From NCBI RefSeq assembly GCF_000160855.1, contig NZ_GG700753.1:33054-55902 (forward strand): a DNA stretch of 22,849 nt, written 5' to 3'. Every line of letters begins with the position of its first letter. The first letter of the stretch is position 1. Source of the DNA: Lactobacillus helveticus DSM 20075 = CGMCC 1.1877. GTDB taxonomy: Bacteria; Bacillota; Bacilli; Lactobacillales; Lactobacillaceae. Position numbers and translations under genes: made by a program. This document shows, one piece after another, positions 1 to 6,589 of the stretch. Below the pieces are notes generated by a model. The model made no database searches, was not told where the DNA came from, and saw only the letters and a program-made list of their open reading frames with translations.

Positions 1-607
1 CTGAAATACCTTTTTTATCAATTTTCATTGTTTTCTTTATTTTGTTTGCAACTTCAGGATCAAAGTATTTACTAAAATCATTTAATTCACTAGAACTAAT
101 ATCTTCTTTTAATTCAAAACTTTTTTCTTTATTATATTGACTTCGTTCAATCATAATTTCATACATACTGATCCAAGGTCGAATATTTTTTAAAGCTTGT
201 TGCTGCTGAAGTACTTTAAATTCTTTGATTCCTTGAACATCCAAATTTCCCAAAAACAATATATTTTCACATTTCTGAATCTTATCCGGGACAAATAAAT
301 CAAACTGCTTTTCTTCCAACAGTTCATTCAAGTCATAGCATAATACACTTTGTAAGGGCATTTTGTTAACGTTCCGATTCTTAGTGTCTTTGAACTTATC
401 CATTAACATCCAAATAAAATATTCTCTTTCAAAGATAATTGAAGTTTTAGCACTTAAATCGAAAGGCATTGTAATTGTGGGTAATATTGTTTTATTTTTG
501 TTTTTTTCATTAAATCCAAAATAATCTAAAAGTCCATTATCAATACTTTCTGTCTTTTGTTTGTTTCCAAAATCTACTTTTATAATTTTGTCGTTACTTT
601 TAGTCAT
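1..607 (-). CDS. Partial uncharacterised protein with degenerate Toprim-like motif (runs off the window)
   Basis: An open frame starts at an ATG at 607 (GAAAGGG-type ribosome site about 10 bases upstream) and stays open to base 1, giving 202 codons with no stop, so the 3' end lies outside the window. I do not recognise a named gene. Residues about 50-145 resemble the Toprim fold of JetD/DUF2220-like and Spo11/Topo VI-A-like proteins. There is a glutamate in a hydrophobic strand (IIFEREYF), then LQSVLCYDLNELL, then ILFLGNLDVQGIKEF, which matches the family pattern GDxDxxG followed by a helix. The first acidic residue of the DxD pair is Asn here, so metal binding could be impaired. Downstream PWISMYEIMIE fits the segment after that motif in the family. 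The function is inference; it could be a defence or plasmid/phage-derived protein. Confidence 0.5.
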   Translation of the reverse strand, partial: MTKSNDKIIKVDFGNKQKTESIDNGLLDYFGFNEKNKNKTILPTITMPFDLSAKTSIIFEREYFIWMLMDKFKDTKNRNVNKMPLQSVLCYDLNELLEEKQFDLFVPDKIQKCENILFLGNLDVQGIKEFKVLQQQQALKNIRPWISMYEIMIERSQYNKEKSFELKEDISSSELNDFSKYFDPEVANKIKKTMKIDKKGIS

Positions 608-677
608 ATTCTTCGGCCCTTTCCATTTGTTTAAAGTTATCCACAGGGCTAACTCCTTGAGCTTCCTACGTTTTCCT

Positions 678-724
678 ACATCTAATGTCTTTTTTATGTA
701 TATTTTAATTATAACATTAGATGT
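678..724. repeat. 11-bp perfect inverted repeat
   Basis: ACATCTAATGT at 678-688 is mirrored exactly by ACATTAGATGT at 714-724, with a 25-base AT-rich spacer. It lies upstream of the minus-strand gene at 607. The gap 608-918 holds no convincing gene; it contains this repeat, a long hairpin (770-810) and the dam terminator. The repeat could be an operator or a folded leader; nothing decides between them. Confidence 0.5.
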
Positions 725-769
725 TTTTAGATTCAGTGTAACTCCTTGTTACATCAAGCTTTTTAAAAG

Positions 770-810
770 TTTCTACTAGTGTCTTTTCTATGAAAAGACA
801 CTAGCAGAAA
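770..810. repeat. Long near-perfect hairpin (18 paired bases, 3-nt loop)
   Basis: The arms CTAGTGTCTTTTC (776-788) and GAAAAGACACTAG (792-804) are perfectly complementary around a 3-base loop. A single mismatch is followed by a further 5-bp extension (TTTCT 770-774 with AGAAA 806-810). Neither strand has a clean T tract right after it, so it is not a typical terminator. It may be a remnant of a mobile-element end or a protein-binding or structured RNA site. Confidence 0.55.
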
Positions 811-837
811 CAAATGCTAAAAACAAGGATAAGTTAA

Positions 838-892
838 AACAATCAAAAAGCCGGATTCATCACAGGTTTGTAATCCCGCGATGAATCCAGCT
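838..892 (-). terminator. Intrinsic terminator after truncated dam
   Basis: On the minus strand AGCTGGATTCATC (892-880) pairs with GATGAATCCGGCT (861-849), a 13-bp stem with one G-U pair and an inner GGG/CC pairing in the loop. It is followed by TTTTTGATTGTTTT. It starts 27 bases after the stop of the methylase remnant. Confidence 0.8.
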
Positions 893-918
893 AATTTTCA
901 ATAAAAAGATCAAATAGT

Positions 919-1419
919 TTAGTAGGTGGTAATAATTACTTCACCAACTTTGCCTCTTTTTGTGCCATTACTGTTGATTGATCTTTTTGCTTGTACATGG
1001 TGAATTTTAAATTCTGGATTTGAATATAACTTTGCAGTTAATGGAAGATCAGCATTAGATAGCATTACATTAACACCCTTAGATGCTAATTGTAGAGCTG
1101 TATCACGTAATATTTTTTGTTGAACTAATCCAAACCCATTAGGAGTGTAATTTGTAAAGTTTGCTGTCTGATTGACAGGAATATATGGAGGATCAAAATA
1201 TACAAAATCGCCTTCCTTAGCAGAAGTGATAGCCTCCGTATAATTTTGATTTAGAATTTTTACATTATTTTCTTTTAAATATTTACTATCTTGTATAATT
1301 ACTTTTTCCGGAACGTTAATCTTTTTGTGAGAACCATAAGGTACATTGTTTTGCCCTTTGCTGTTAACTCTCCACAGCCCATTGTAACCAGCCTTATTTA
1401 AGTAAATAAAGCTGTACAT
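919..1419 (-). pseudogene. N-terminally truncated D12-class DNA adenine methyltransferase (Dam/DpnM-like)
   Basis: The 166-residue frame carries the C-terminal half of an alpha-type N6-adenine methyltransferase. It has the typical block FIYLNKAGYNGLWRVNSKGQ (about residues 4-23), NVPYG, and the catalytic motif IV DPPY at about 76-79 (FVYFDPPY). The tail GTKRGKVGEVIIT matches the family end. The AdoMet-binding motif I (FxGxG) and the first roughly 100-120 residues are missing. The frame meets a stop (TAA, 1429-1431) just upstream and then the left end of the IS3 element about 40 bases further on. The N-terminal half was probably lost when the element inserted or by later deletion; no piece of it is visible beyond the IS. 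Without motif I the product should be inactive. GATC specificity is plausible from family but not shown. Confidence 0.8.
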
Positions 1420-1522
1420 TTGAGTACCTTAATATTTCTCCTGTACGGTCTACCGATCTAATAGACAAATGATCCGTACCGTGTCAAGTAGACAGTTAAA
1501 ATATATAAAATGAAATTGATTA

Positions 1523-1550
1523 ACCAACCTGTTTATGCAGGCTGGTTTTT
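1523..1550. terminator. Hairpin at the 3' end of the transposase gene
   Basis: ACCAACCTG (1523-1531) pairs with CAGGCTGGT (1538-1546), allowing one G-U pair. The T tract TTTTTCTTT follows on the plus strand, so it terminates best for transcription entering the IS from its left (dam) side. On the minus strand it can also close the transposase transcript, but the T tract there is weak. It overlaps the stop codon of orfB. Confidence 0.5.
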
Positions 1551-2564
1551 CTTTGCTTTGATTTTATCCCACCATTCTTTATAACGTTTATCTGACACAA
1601 TTTTATAAGTACTTATATGTTCTGGATCTGCTTTTGCTTCTACTCTTACTTGACCAGCTGTTTTACCACCAAATCTTTCTTGAGGATCACAGTTGATGTA
1701 ATAATCTATCGTTTTATCAAATGCATCTTTCATTTCATCATAAGTCTTAACATCTGGATATAGTACATCAAGCATCTCTTTTATTAATCCTTGCCATCCT
1801 TCCATTGGACCGTTATCAATACAGCGGCTAACTCTCGACATTGATTGGGTCATGCCATGGTCTTGTAGTTTCTGTGCAAATGGTTTGCGAGTGAATTGAA
1901 AACCACGATCGCTATCAAGCATGGCATGACTGTTTGGTTCTTTAGCCCAAGCATCGTCTAGAGCAGCTTGCACTAACGCTATATCATTACGTCTACTAAG
2001 GGCATAGCCAACTGGATATCTATCGTAAAGGTCAAAAATTGTGCAAAGAAATATTTTTTGATCGTGGCCAGGAATCTTCTTTTCCGTGATATCTGTGCAC
2101 CATTTTTGATTGGGCTTGTCGGCATTAAAATCACGTTTAAGCAAATTTTCTGCTGTCTCTTCGGGCGTTGACGGCTTATAATGATATTTTTTATTGAAGC
2201 GACCTTTGCTCGTTCTAATTCCATTAACGCACATAATACGGGAAACTGTTCTGCGATAAACAACAGGTTCTCCTTCTTTTCGCTGAGCATTTAAAGCCAT
2301 GGTCATTTTAGGTGAACCAAAGAGGCTATTATTGCTCTTGGCGATTTCTTTGATTTGCTTAAGTATTTTTTGATCACGAATTTCTCCCTTACTCGGTTTA
2401 TGATGGAGCCACTTATAATAAGTCGATCTAGCCACTTGAACAGTCTTACAGATCCAACCAATTGGCCAGCTGCAGTCTTGATGGCATTCCTTGATCAATT
2501 GATATATTTTTTGTTTTAAATCATGTCTAAACGCTATTTGCCTTTGTTTTGGTCCAACAACCAC
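1533..2564 (-). CDS. IS3-family transposase OrfB (DDE integrase core)
   Basis: This frame is the catalytic part of the IS3 transposase. An HTH_21-like N-terminal region (about residues 15-110, with YKWLHHKPSK and NGIRTSKGRFNKKYHYKPS) precedes the rve integrase fold. Catalytic acids are visible: D in KWCTDIT, D in MLDSDRGFQFT, and E in CIDNGPMEGW with K at LIKEM. The GTG at 2564 is only the first start in this frame. Production is expected by -1 frameshifting from orfA at the A7 run (2585-2591), giving an OrfAB fusion. The frame is intact from the slip site to the stop. It ends just inside the left terminal repeat. OrfB alone is normally not the active enzyme. Confidence 0.85.
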   Translation of the reverse strand: MVVGPKQRQIAFRHDLKQKIYQLIKECHQDCSWPIGWICKTVQVARSTYYKWLHHKPSKGEIRDQKILKQIKEIAKSNNSLFGSPKMTMALNAQRKEGEPVVYRRTVSRIMCVNGIRTSKGRFNKKYHYKPSTPEETAENLLKRDFNADKPNQKWCTDITEKKIPGHDQKIFLCTIFDLYDRYPVGYALSRRNDIALVQAALDDAWAKEPNSHAMLDSDRGFQFTRKPFAQKLQDHGMTQSMSRVSRCIDNGPMEGWQGLIKEMLDVLYPDVKTYDEMKDAFDKTIDYYINCDPQERFGGKTAGQVRVEAKADPEHISTYKIVSDKRYKEWWDKIKAKKNQPA

Positions 2565-2821
2565 TCCCTTTCTAAGTCCCTCACTTTTTTTAAAAGCATA
2601 TTTTCTCTTTGGCTTATTTCTAGCTGTCTTTGTAATTCTTTGACTTGAAGCTGGATCTTTTCAAGTTCAGATAATTCGCTTTGTGAACGTTTGCGGCCAC
2701 GGTTATCTTTAAGTCCTTCATTCCCTTTGTGTTCATATTTCTTGCACCAATTGTAGACTTGGGCATAGCTGCAGCCGTACTTCTTGGCTGTTTCTTTGTA
2801 ATTTAAATCATGGTACCGCAA
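2534..2821 (-). pseudogene. IS3 OrfA, C-terminal part (frameshifted from the N-terminal part)
   Basis: The frame continues the OrfA protein after a one-base shift near 2821. It has a helix-turn-helix (YKETAKKYGCSYAQVYNWCK, about residues 8-27), then a leucine-zipper-like coiled coil (QLQVKELQRQLEISQRENML). That is the usual OrfA C-terminus for dimerisation. It ends at a TAG at 2534-2536, 31 bases past the start of orfB, in the standard IS3 overlap. The first codon here is a TTG without a good ribosome site, so it is not an independent gene. Confidence 0.75.
2585..2591 (-). promoter_or_regulatory. Programmed -1 frameshift slippery site between orfA and orfB
   Basis: On the minus strand the mRNA reads TTA AAA AAA GTG in the orfA frame, a run of seven A. 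Slipping back one base gives the orfB frame, which is open through this point. A AAA AAA/G heptamers are the standard IS3-family slip signal. I did not establish the stimulatory downstream structure. Confidence 0.75.
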
Positions 2822-3237
2822 TACTTAACTATTTCTTCTCGTTCTTGTTGGTTTGTTTTCTTTCTAGTCATCTTGTAAACCTCTGGAGTAGGGTAATAAT
2901 TTTTAAGTCTTCGATGACTATTATACTTAGAAACCCAATTTTTTAATTGAGTAGAACCTCTTAATCCGTATTTATTAGCTAATTGCTCATAGGAACCTTG
3001 GCCATTTAGGTATGCTTTAATGCATTTAAGTTTAAATTCTTTAGTATAACTCTGATTGTGTTTATGTACTTTTAAAGCATCTGGTCCCTTTAATTTGAAG
3101 GAGTCCATCCATTGATTGACAGTTCTACCACTAACACCAATTGACTTAGCAATTTGTGCATATGACAATCCACTATTCAGATATTGCTGGACTGCAGCAA
3201 GCTTAACCTCATAACTGAATTTACTTTTTCTGGACAT
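2803..3237 (-). pseudogene. IS3 OrfA, N-terminal part (DNA-binding)
   Basis: This is the first 144 codons of OrfA, with two helix-turn-helix units: SYAQIAKSIGVSGRTVNQWM at about 25-44 and SYEQLANKYGLRGSTQLKNW at about 82-101. They bind the IS ends. The start is ATG 3237, with AGGA 11 bases upstream inside a hairpin arm. The frame ends early at EEIVKYCGTMI and stop, while the homologous continuation (HDLNYKETAKKYG) lies one base back. One base is therefore missing near 2815-2825, or a second -1 slip is needed. No obvious slippery heptamer is present there, so mutation is the simpler reading. Confidence 0.75.
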
Positions 3238-3305
3238 AAAAAAATGATCCTACTTTCATAGATAACACTTTTATATATTTGTGTTGTCTACTTAAGTAGG
3301 ATCAT
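3238..3305 (-). promoter_or_regulatory. IS leader: 12-bp inverted repeat masking the transposase ribosome site
   Basis: ATGATCCTACTT (minus strand, 3305-3294) pairs perfectly with AAGTAGGATCAT (3255-3244). The second arm contains the AGGA ribosome site of orfA and is followed by seven T and then the ATG at 3237. Transcripts entering the IS from outside would include both arms, hide the ribosome site and may terminate at the T run. A transcript starting inside the 38-base loop (AT-rich, with TATATAAAA and an extended -10-like TGTTATCT) would lack the first arm. The role is inferred by analogy with IS10/IS50, which limit read-in expression in this way. Confidence 0.6.
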
Positions 3306-3382
3306 ATCAAAACCTTAATCTAATAGGATTTTGTTTTTGAGTAGAAGTCTAGAACCTGTTAAAAATAGATTTTTTCAAATGT

Positions 3383-4243
3383 TTATCTCAACACAATATC
3401 AGTTGGCTTAATATCCTTACCAAAGTAAGGCGCTAATTCTTTTTGATAATCCTGTACAAAGAAGCCTTCCTTCGTTAGTTTAGTAATCTCATGATTTGTC
3501 CATTTAAGCAGTGAACGATTGCCCTTCTTTACGGCTGGGGCCACATACTGACGAGGTCCAATACTCTTAATGCCAACTACATACTTAGGATTTTTCTTAA
3601 CCCAAGCATAAAGGTAAGAATTGTCATCAGCTAAAGCTGCACCACGACCATTCTTCAATGCATTGAATTGCTGCGTCTTAGAATCAAACTTTAATAAATT
3701 AACTCCAGATTGCTTTGCAAAATAGTTTTCGGCAGTTGTTCCCTTGGTAACGATTAACTTCTTGCCCTTCAATTCTTGCGCACTGTTAATTGGAGCGTTT
3801 TTAGGTGAAATTACTCCAACTGATACTTTCATATATGGTTTTGCAAAATCAACTACATCTTTACGTTCAGGAGTTACTGTAAAGTTAGCTAAAACGATAT
3901 CCGCTTTATTTGAATTTAAAGTATCTACACGATTGTTGGCATTGACTTGTATAAAACGAATTTTAACGTTTAAATCTTTGGCAATTCTGCGAGCCAAGTA
4001 AACATCATAGCCTACTCTCTTGCCTTGATCATTTACCCAGCCATATGGTGGTAAATCACCAAAAACTGCAACTCTGATATAACCACGACGTTTGATTTCT
4101 GAGACGCCATTCTCATTGCTCCAACGGCTGCCAGCAGTACCGCTGTTTAAGTTAGGTTGTGTAAAACCAAAATAAGCGGCACTTACCACGACTATTAGAG
4201 CAACAATACCCATAATAATGTTAAAAATATTTTTCTTTTTCAT
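3383..4243 (-). CDS. Polar amino-acid ABC transporter substrate-binding protein, probably cysteine/cystine
   Basis: This is a 286-residue extracellular binding protein of the SBP_bac_3 family, last gene of the four-gene operon. Residues 1-29 are a basic N-terminus plus one hydrophobic helix (IIMGIVALIVVVSAAYFGF). No lipobox cysteine is present, so it is membrane-anchored or cut by signal peptidase I rather than lipidated. The ligand fold has RVAVFGDLPPYGW (about 57-69), GYDVYLARRIAKDL, DIVLANFTVTPERKDVVDF, PYMKVSVGV, KGTTAENYF and APAVKKGNRSLL. These blocks are closer, as I recall it, to the Campylobacter cysteine-binding protein CjaA than to generic glutamine-binding proteins. The protein has no cysteine at all. 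The start at 4243 has AAGGA nine bases upstream, 11 bases after the ATPase stop. Substrate is inference, supported by the Cys-codon leader upstream. Confidence 0.85.
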   Translation of the reverse strand: MKKKNIFNIIMGIVALIVVVSAAYFGFTQPNLNSGTAGSRWSNENGVSEIKRRGYIRVAVFGDLPPYGWVNDQGKRVGYDVYLARRIAKDLNVKIRFIQVNANNRVDTLNSNKADIVLANFTVTPERKDVVDFAKPYMKVSVGVISPKNAPINSAQELKGKKLIVTKGTTAENYFAKQSGVNLLKFDSKTQQFNALKNGRGAALADDNSYLYAWVKKNPKYVVGIKSIGPRQYVAPAVKKGNRSLLKWTNHEITKLTKEGFFVQDYQKELAPYFGKDIKPTDIVLR

Positions 4244-4254
4244 TGGCTTTATCC

Positions 4255-4995
4255 TTAATAATCCATGCTGTCTAAGAATTCTTTAGCTCTTTGCGTCTGA
4301 TGATGATCAAAGAAGTCTTTTCCTGGAGTATCTTCTAAAATATGTCCATTTTCTAAGAAAAGTACTTCGTCCGCAATTCTAGAAGCAAAGTTCATTTGGT
4401 GGGTAACAATAATCATCGTCATATGGTCACGTTTAGAAAGGCGTTCAACGATTTCTTCAATATCGCGTACCATTTCTGGGTCAAGGGATGCAGTGATTTC
4501 ATCCAAAAGCATTACTTCCGGCCTCATTGCTAATGCACGAACGATGGCTACTCGCTGCTTTTGACCGCCTGATAATTCTCTAGGATAAGCATTTAGATAT
4601 TGATCTAATCCCACTTGTTTTAGCAGTTTAATTGCTTCTTCTTTAACCTCGTTTTCATTTCGTTTTTGTACTTTCACTGGGGCAAGCAAAACATTTTCTA
4701 TCACAGTAAGATTTGGAAAAAGATCATAGCTTTGAAAAACCATACCGATTTTTTGTCGCAGCATTTGCCATTCTTTTGGACTAGGATTAATTTTCTTTCC
4801 ATGGAAATAGATAGCTCCATTTTTATAATCCTCTAACCCATTCAAAGTTCTAAGCAAAGTACTTTTACCAGAACCTGATGGTCCAAGTAATGTTAATACC
4901 TCACCTTTTTTCAACGAAAAATTGATGTCATGTAAAACTTGACGGTCGTCATAAAACTTATCTAAATGCTCAACTTTTAAAATTTCTTCTGTCAT
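4255..4995 (-). CDS. Amino-acid ABC transporter ATP-binding protein
   Basis: This 246-residue ATPase powers the import complex from the cytoplasmic face. All nucleotide-binding motifs are intact: Walker A GPSGSGKST, Q-loop VFQSYDLFPN, signature LSGGQKQR, Walker B VMLLDE (followed by ITASLDPEM) and switch His in IIVTHQ. It belongs to the GlnQ/HisP/TcyC type. I place the start at ATG 4995 because TAGGTGAG lies just before it; an upstream GTG at 5004 overlaps that ribosome site. The permease stop (5005-5007) is nine bases upstream, so translation is coupled. It contains no cysteine. It is intact and of normal length. Confidence 0.92.
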   Translation of the reverse strand: MTEEILKVEHLDKFYDDRQVLHDINFSLKKGEVLTLLGPSGSGKSTLLRTLNGLEDYKNGAIYFHGKKINPSPKEWQMLRQKIGMVFQSYDLFPNLTVIENVLLAPVKVQKRNENEVKEEAIKLLKQVGLDQYLNAYPRELSGGQKQRVAIVRALAMRPEVMLLDEITASLDPEMVRDIEEIVERLSKRDHMTMIIVTHQMNFASRIADEVLFLENGHILEDTPGKDFFDHHQTQRAKEFLDSMDY

Positions 4996-5004
4996 TGTGC
5001 TCAC

Positions 5005-5679
5005 CTATTTGCTTTCCTTAGTTAATTTCTTAGCCCAAGCTGATAATGGATAGTCGAGGACAAAATATAAGATAAATATCAGTCCATAAACCCAGAAAAC
5101 ACCAGTTGGATATTGCTGATTATTTGCTTCGATAATTTGCTGGCCAACGTTAATTACTTCCATAATGCTGATGACAAGTAAAAGTGAAGTGGTTTTAATT
5201 ACTCTGGTTGCTAAGTTGATTGTTGCAGGAAGCTCTAACTTAACTGCTTGTGGCAATAATACATATCTAAATAATTGGATTTTGCTTAAGCCTAATGCCA
5301 GTCCCGATTCACGCTGGCTCTTAGGTACTGATTCGATTGCTCCGCGAACAATATCGCTGAATTCTGCTGCTACCCATAGTGAAAATGCCAGAACTGCCAT
5401 CCAAGTTGCTGGCCAGTTAACATGAAAAGTTCGTGGCAAAATATAATAGACCAAGTAAAGTAAAACGATTGTAGGTACTATTCTGAAGAATTCTAGATAA
5501 ATTCGTAAAACAAATCGAATGATTTTATTAGTCAAAGTTCTAAGAATACCAAAAATAGTTCCAATAGCTAAACCAATTATTAAGGAAATAGCTGCAATCC
5601 AAATGGAAGTCCAAAGACCTGCCATTAAACGAGCAAAATTGCTCCCTTCAAATAAAACGTTAATTCCCGAATGCACCAT
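5005..5679 (-). CDS. Amino-acid ABC transporter permease (second)
   Basis: This 224-residue inner permease of the His/Glu/Gln family has about five membrane segments (for example LWTSIWIAAISLIIGLAIG, then FFRIVPTIVLLYLVYYIL, and WVYGLIFILYFVLDYPL at the end). The EAA loop contacting the ATPase reads ESGLALGLSKIQLFRYVLLP. The start is ATG 5679, preceded by AAAGGAGAG, rather than the TTG at 5697. It overlaps the end of the first permease by 20 bases, which indicates coupling. It pairs with that permease to form the channel. No cysteine is present. Confidence 0.9.
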   Translation of the reverse strand: MVHSGINVLFEGSNFARLMAGLWTSIWIAAISLIIGLAIGTIFGILRTLTNKIIRFVLRIYLEFFRIVPTIVLLYLVYYILPRTFHVNWPATWMAVLAFSLWVAAEFSDIVRGAIESVPKSQRESGLALGLSKIQLFRYVLLPQAVKLELPATINLATRVIKTTSLLLVISIMEVINVGQQIIEANNQQYPTGVFWVYGLIFILYFVLDYPLSAWAKKLTKESK

Positions 5680-6319
5680 AACGAACTCTCCTTTCAAGCC
5701 AAGTTAATAAAAGAATTACTGGGATCAAGATAATTGCATAAGCAATAACCAACATCAGTAAGTATTCATTGGAACGGTAGTACATGCCGATTAAATCTAA
5801 AGCTGTATTGGTTAATTCAGGGATTGCAATTACTGAAAAAATGGATGTTTCTTTAATTAAAAAGATAATATTAGCTGTTAAAGCAGGCAAGCTTAATGCA
5901 AAGCCTTGTGGGAAAACAACATAGCGCGCTAATTGAAAACGGCTCATTCCTAATGCTTTTCCGCTGTTAATTTGGCTAGTAGAGATACCATTGAAACCAC
6001 CAGTAAATCCCTCAGCCATGTATGCTCCACCTAGGAAAATTAAACCGATAATACCGCAAACTTCAGCGGACATTTTTATTCCGATAACAGGAAAAGCGTA
6101 GTACAAGAAAAATAATTGAATTAAAAGTGGCGTATTTCGTGCTAGTTCAACATATGCTGTCATGATCTGACTAATTACCGGTATTTTAAAATATTGTGTT
6201 AAGCTAGCGATTATTCCAACAATAATCGAACCTATTATCCCGATTAGCGATAACCAGATCGTGAGTCCAAATGCATGGGCAAATAATGGCAACGCTTGTT
6301 GTATGATTGACCAATTCAT
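5660..6319 (-). CDS. Amino-acid ABC transporter permease (first)
   Basis: This 219-residue permease is the first structural gene of the operon. It has membrane segments at about 12-38, 55-75, 85-105 and near the C-terminus (YLLMLVIAYAIILIPVILLL). The family motif VELARNTPLLIQLFFLYYAFP is present. The EAA loop is SGKALGMSRFQLARYVVFPQ. The start ATG at 6319 has a strong GGGAGG site 9 bases upstream, directly after a terminator that separates it from the leader peptide. It holds the only cysteine in the four transporter proteins (SAEVCGI). Confidence 0.9.
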   Translation of the reverse strand: MNWSIIQQALPLFAHAFGLTIWLSLIGIIGSIIVGIIASLTQYFKIPVISQIMTAYVELARNTPLLIQLFFLYYAFPVIGIKMSAEVCGIIGLIFLGGAYMAEGFTGGFNGISTSQINSGKALGMSRFQLARYVVFPQGFALSLPALTANIIFLIKETSIFSVIAIPELTNTALDLIGMYYRSNEYLLMLVIAYAIILIPVILLLTWLERRVRYGAFGN

Positions 6320-6344
6320 AAGATCTTACCTCCCAAAGACCAAA

Positions 6345-6384
6345 CAAAAAAGGATCCACAAACCAATTCAGTTCGTAGATCCTT
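6345..6384 (-). terminator. Intrinsic terminator/attenuator in the ABC operon leader
   Basis: On the minus strand AAGGATCTACGAAC (6384-6371) pairs with GTTTGTGGATCCTT (6363-6350) around loop TGAATTG. This is 14 bp with two G-U pairs, followed by TTTTTTG. It lies after the leader peptide stop and 25 bases before the first permease gene, so it controls entry into the operon. Its 5' arm and loop can instead pair with codons 24-29 of the leader peptide (antiterminator). Confidence 0.85.
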
Positions 6385-6412
6385 AAATAGCTAAATTAAA
6401 AAATCAAGTTAA

Positions 6413-6517
6413 CTATAGATTATATCGAAGTACGTCATGCTGAATTAGCGTATGCAAAAAAGTATTGTCTCTTGGACAACATGCACAGTTTTGACATACA
6501 GCTTGTAAATTCAACAT
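6413..6517 (-). CDS. 34-residue cysteine-rich leader peptide of the ABC operon
   Basis: A short frame starts at ATG 6517 with an excellent site (AAAGGAG, 7 bases upstream) and ends at TAG 6413-6415. It encodes VCQNCACC at residues 7-14, so Cys codons (all TGT) stand at 8, 11, 13 and 14. The remaining residues show no domain and no membrane segment. It sits between a good promoter (6561-6589) and an intrinsic terminator (6345-6384) ahead of a probable cysteine transporter, the layout of ribosome-mediated attenuation. The Cys-codon stretch CATGTTG (6483-6477) can pair with CAGCATG (6442-6436), and CTAATTCAG (6448-6440) can pair with CTGAATTGG (6371-6363). Alternatively it is a functional Cys-rich micropeptide; the RNA pairings argue against that being its only role. 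Confidence 0.75.
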   Translation of the reverse strand: MLNLQAVCQNCACCPRDNTFLHTLIQHDVLRYNL

Positions 6518-6560
6518 GTTAGTACTCCTTTCTGACTTTTAGTAACTCTTGTTGACTATT

Positions 6561-6589
6561 AGTGTAAACCCATGCTTACTTATTGTCAA
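6561..6589 (-). promoter_or_regulatory. Sigma-A promoter of the ABC operon
   Basis: The minus strand has TTGACA (6589-6584), a 17-base spacer and TACACT (6566-6561). Transcription would start near 6554, leaving a leader of about 235 bases with the leader peptide and attenuator. No T-box consensus is present in this leader. Confidence 0.75.

Larger units (their letters stand above)
1470..3304 (-). mobile_element. IS3-family insertion sequence (IS150/IS1223-like)
   Basis: The element holds orfA and orfB of an IS3-family transposase between imperfect terminal repeats. Reading inward, the left end begins TGATCCGTACCGTGTCAAGT (1470) and the right end TGATCCTACTTAAGTAGACA (3304 on the minus strand). 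Both then share AAGTAGACA and AAATATATAAAA. The alignment needs a short gap in the first 20 bases, so exact tips are approximate. I see no convincing 3-4-bp target duplication; ATCTAATAG occurs on both flanks (1456-1464 and 3318-3326) but not at the tips. OrfA carries a one-base frameshift, so transposition is doubtful unless complemented. The left side abuts a truncated dam gene, the right side the 3' end of the ABC operon. Confidence 0.8.

Noticed and set aside
637..645. DnaA box as evidence of a replication origin
   Set aside because: A single TTATCCACA occurs by chance; there is no cluster of boxes, no dnaA/dnaN and no iterons. Kept only as a note beside the first gene.
561..779. 72-codon plus-strand ORF over the start of the first gene
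   Set aside because: Composition is low-complexity Phe/Leu from an AT-rich antisense region; no RBS; ends at the 770-810 hairpin.
2534..2821. Second programmed frameshift within orfA
   Set aside because: The shift is also -1, but there is no slippery heptamer near 2820; a one-base deletion is simpler.
1456..3326. ATCTAATAG on both sides of the IS3 element as a target duplication
   Set aside because: Nine bases is too long for this family and the copies are not at the IS tips (about 5 and 13 bases away).
6413..6517. Cys-rich peptide as a bacteriocin or metallothionein
   Set aside because: No leader/GG site, no processing or immunity genes nearby, and its codons take part in alternative pairing with the operon terminator.
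6345..6560. T-box riboswitch in the ABC leader
   Set aside because: The leader lacks the conserved T-box sequence (AGGGUGGNACCGCG type) and contains a translated ORF instead; ribosome-mediated attenuation fits better.
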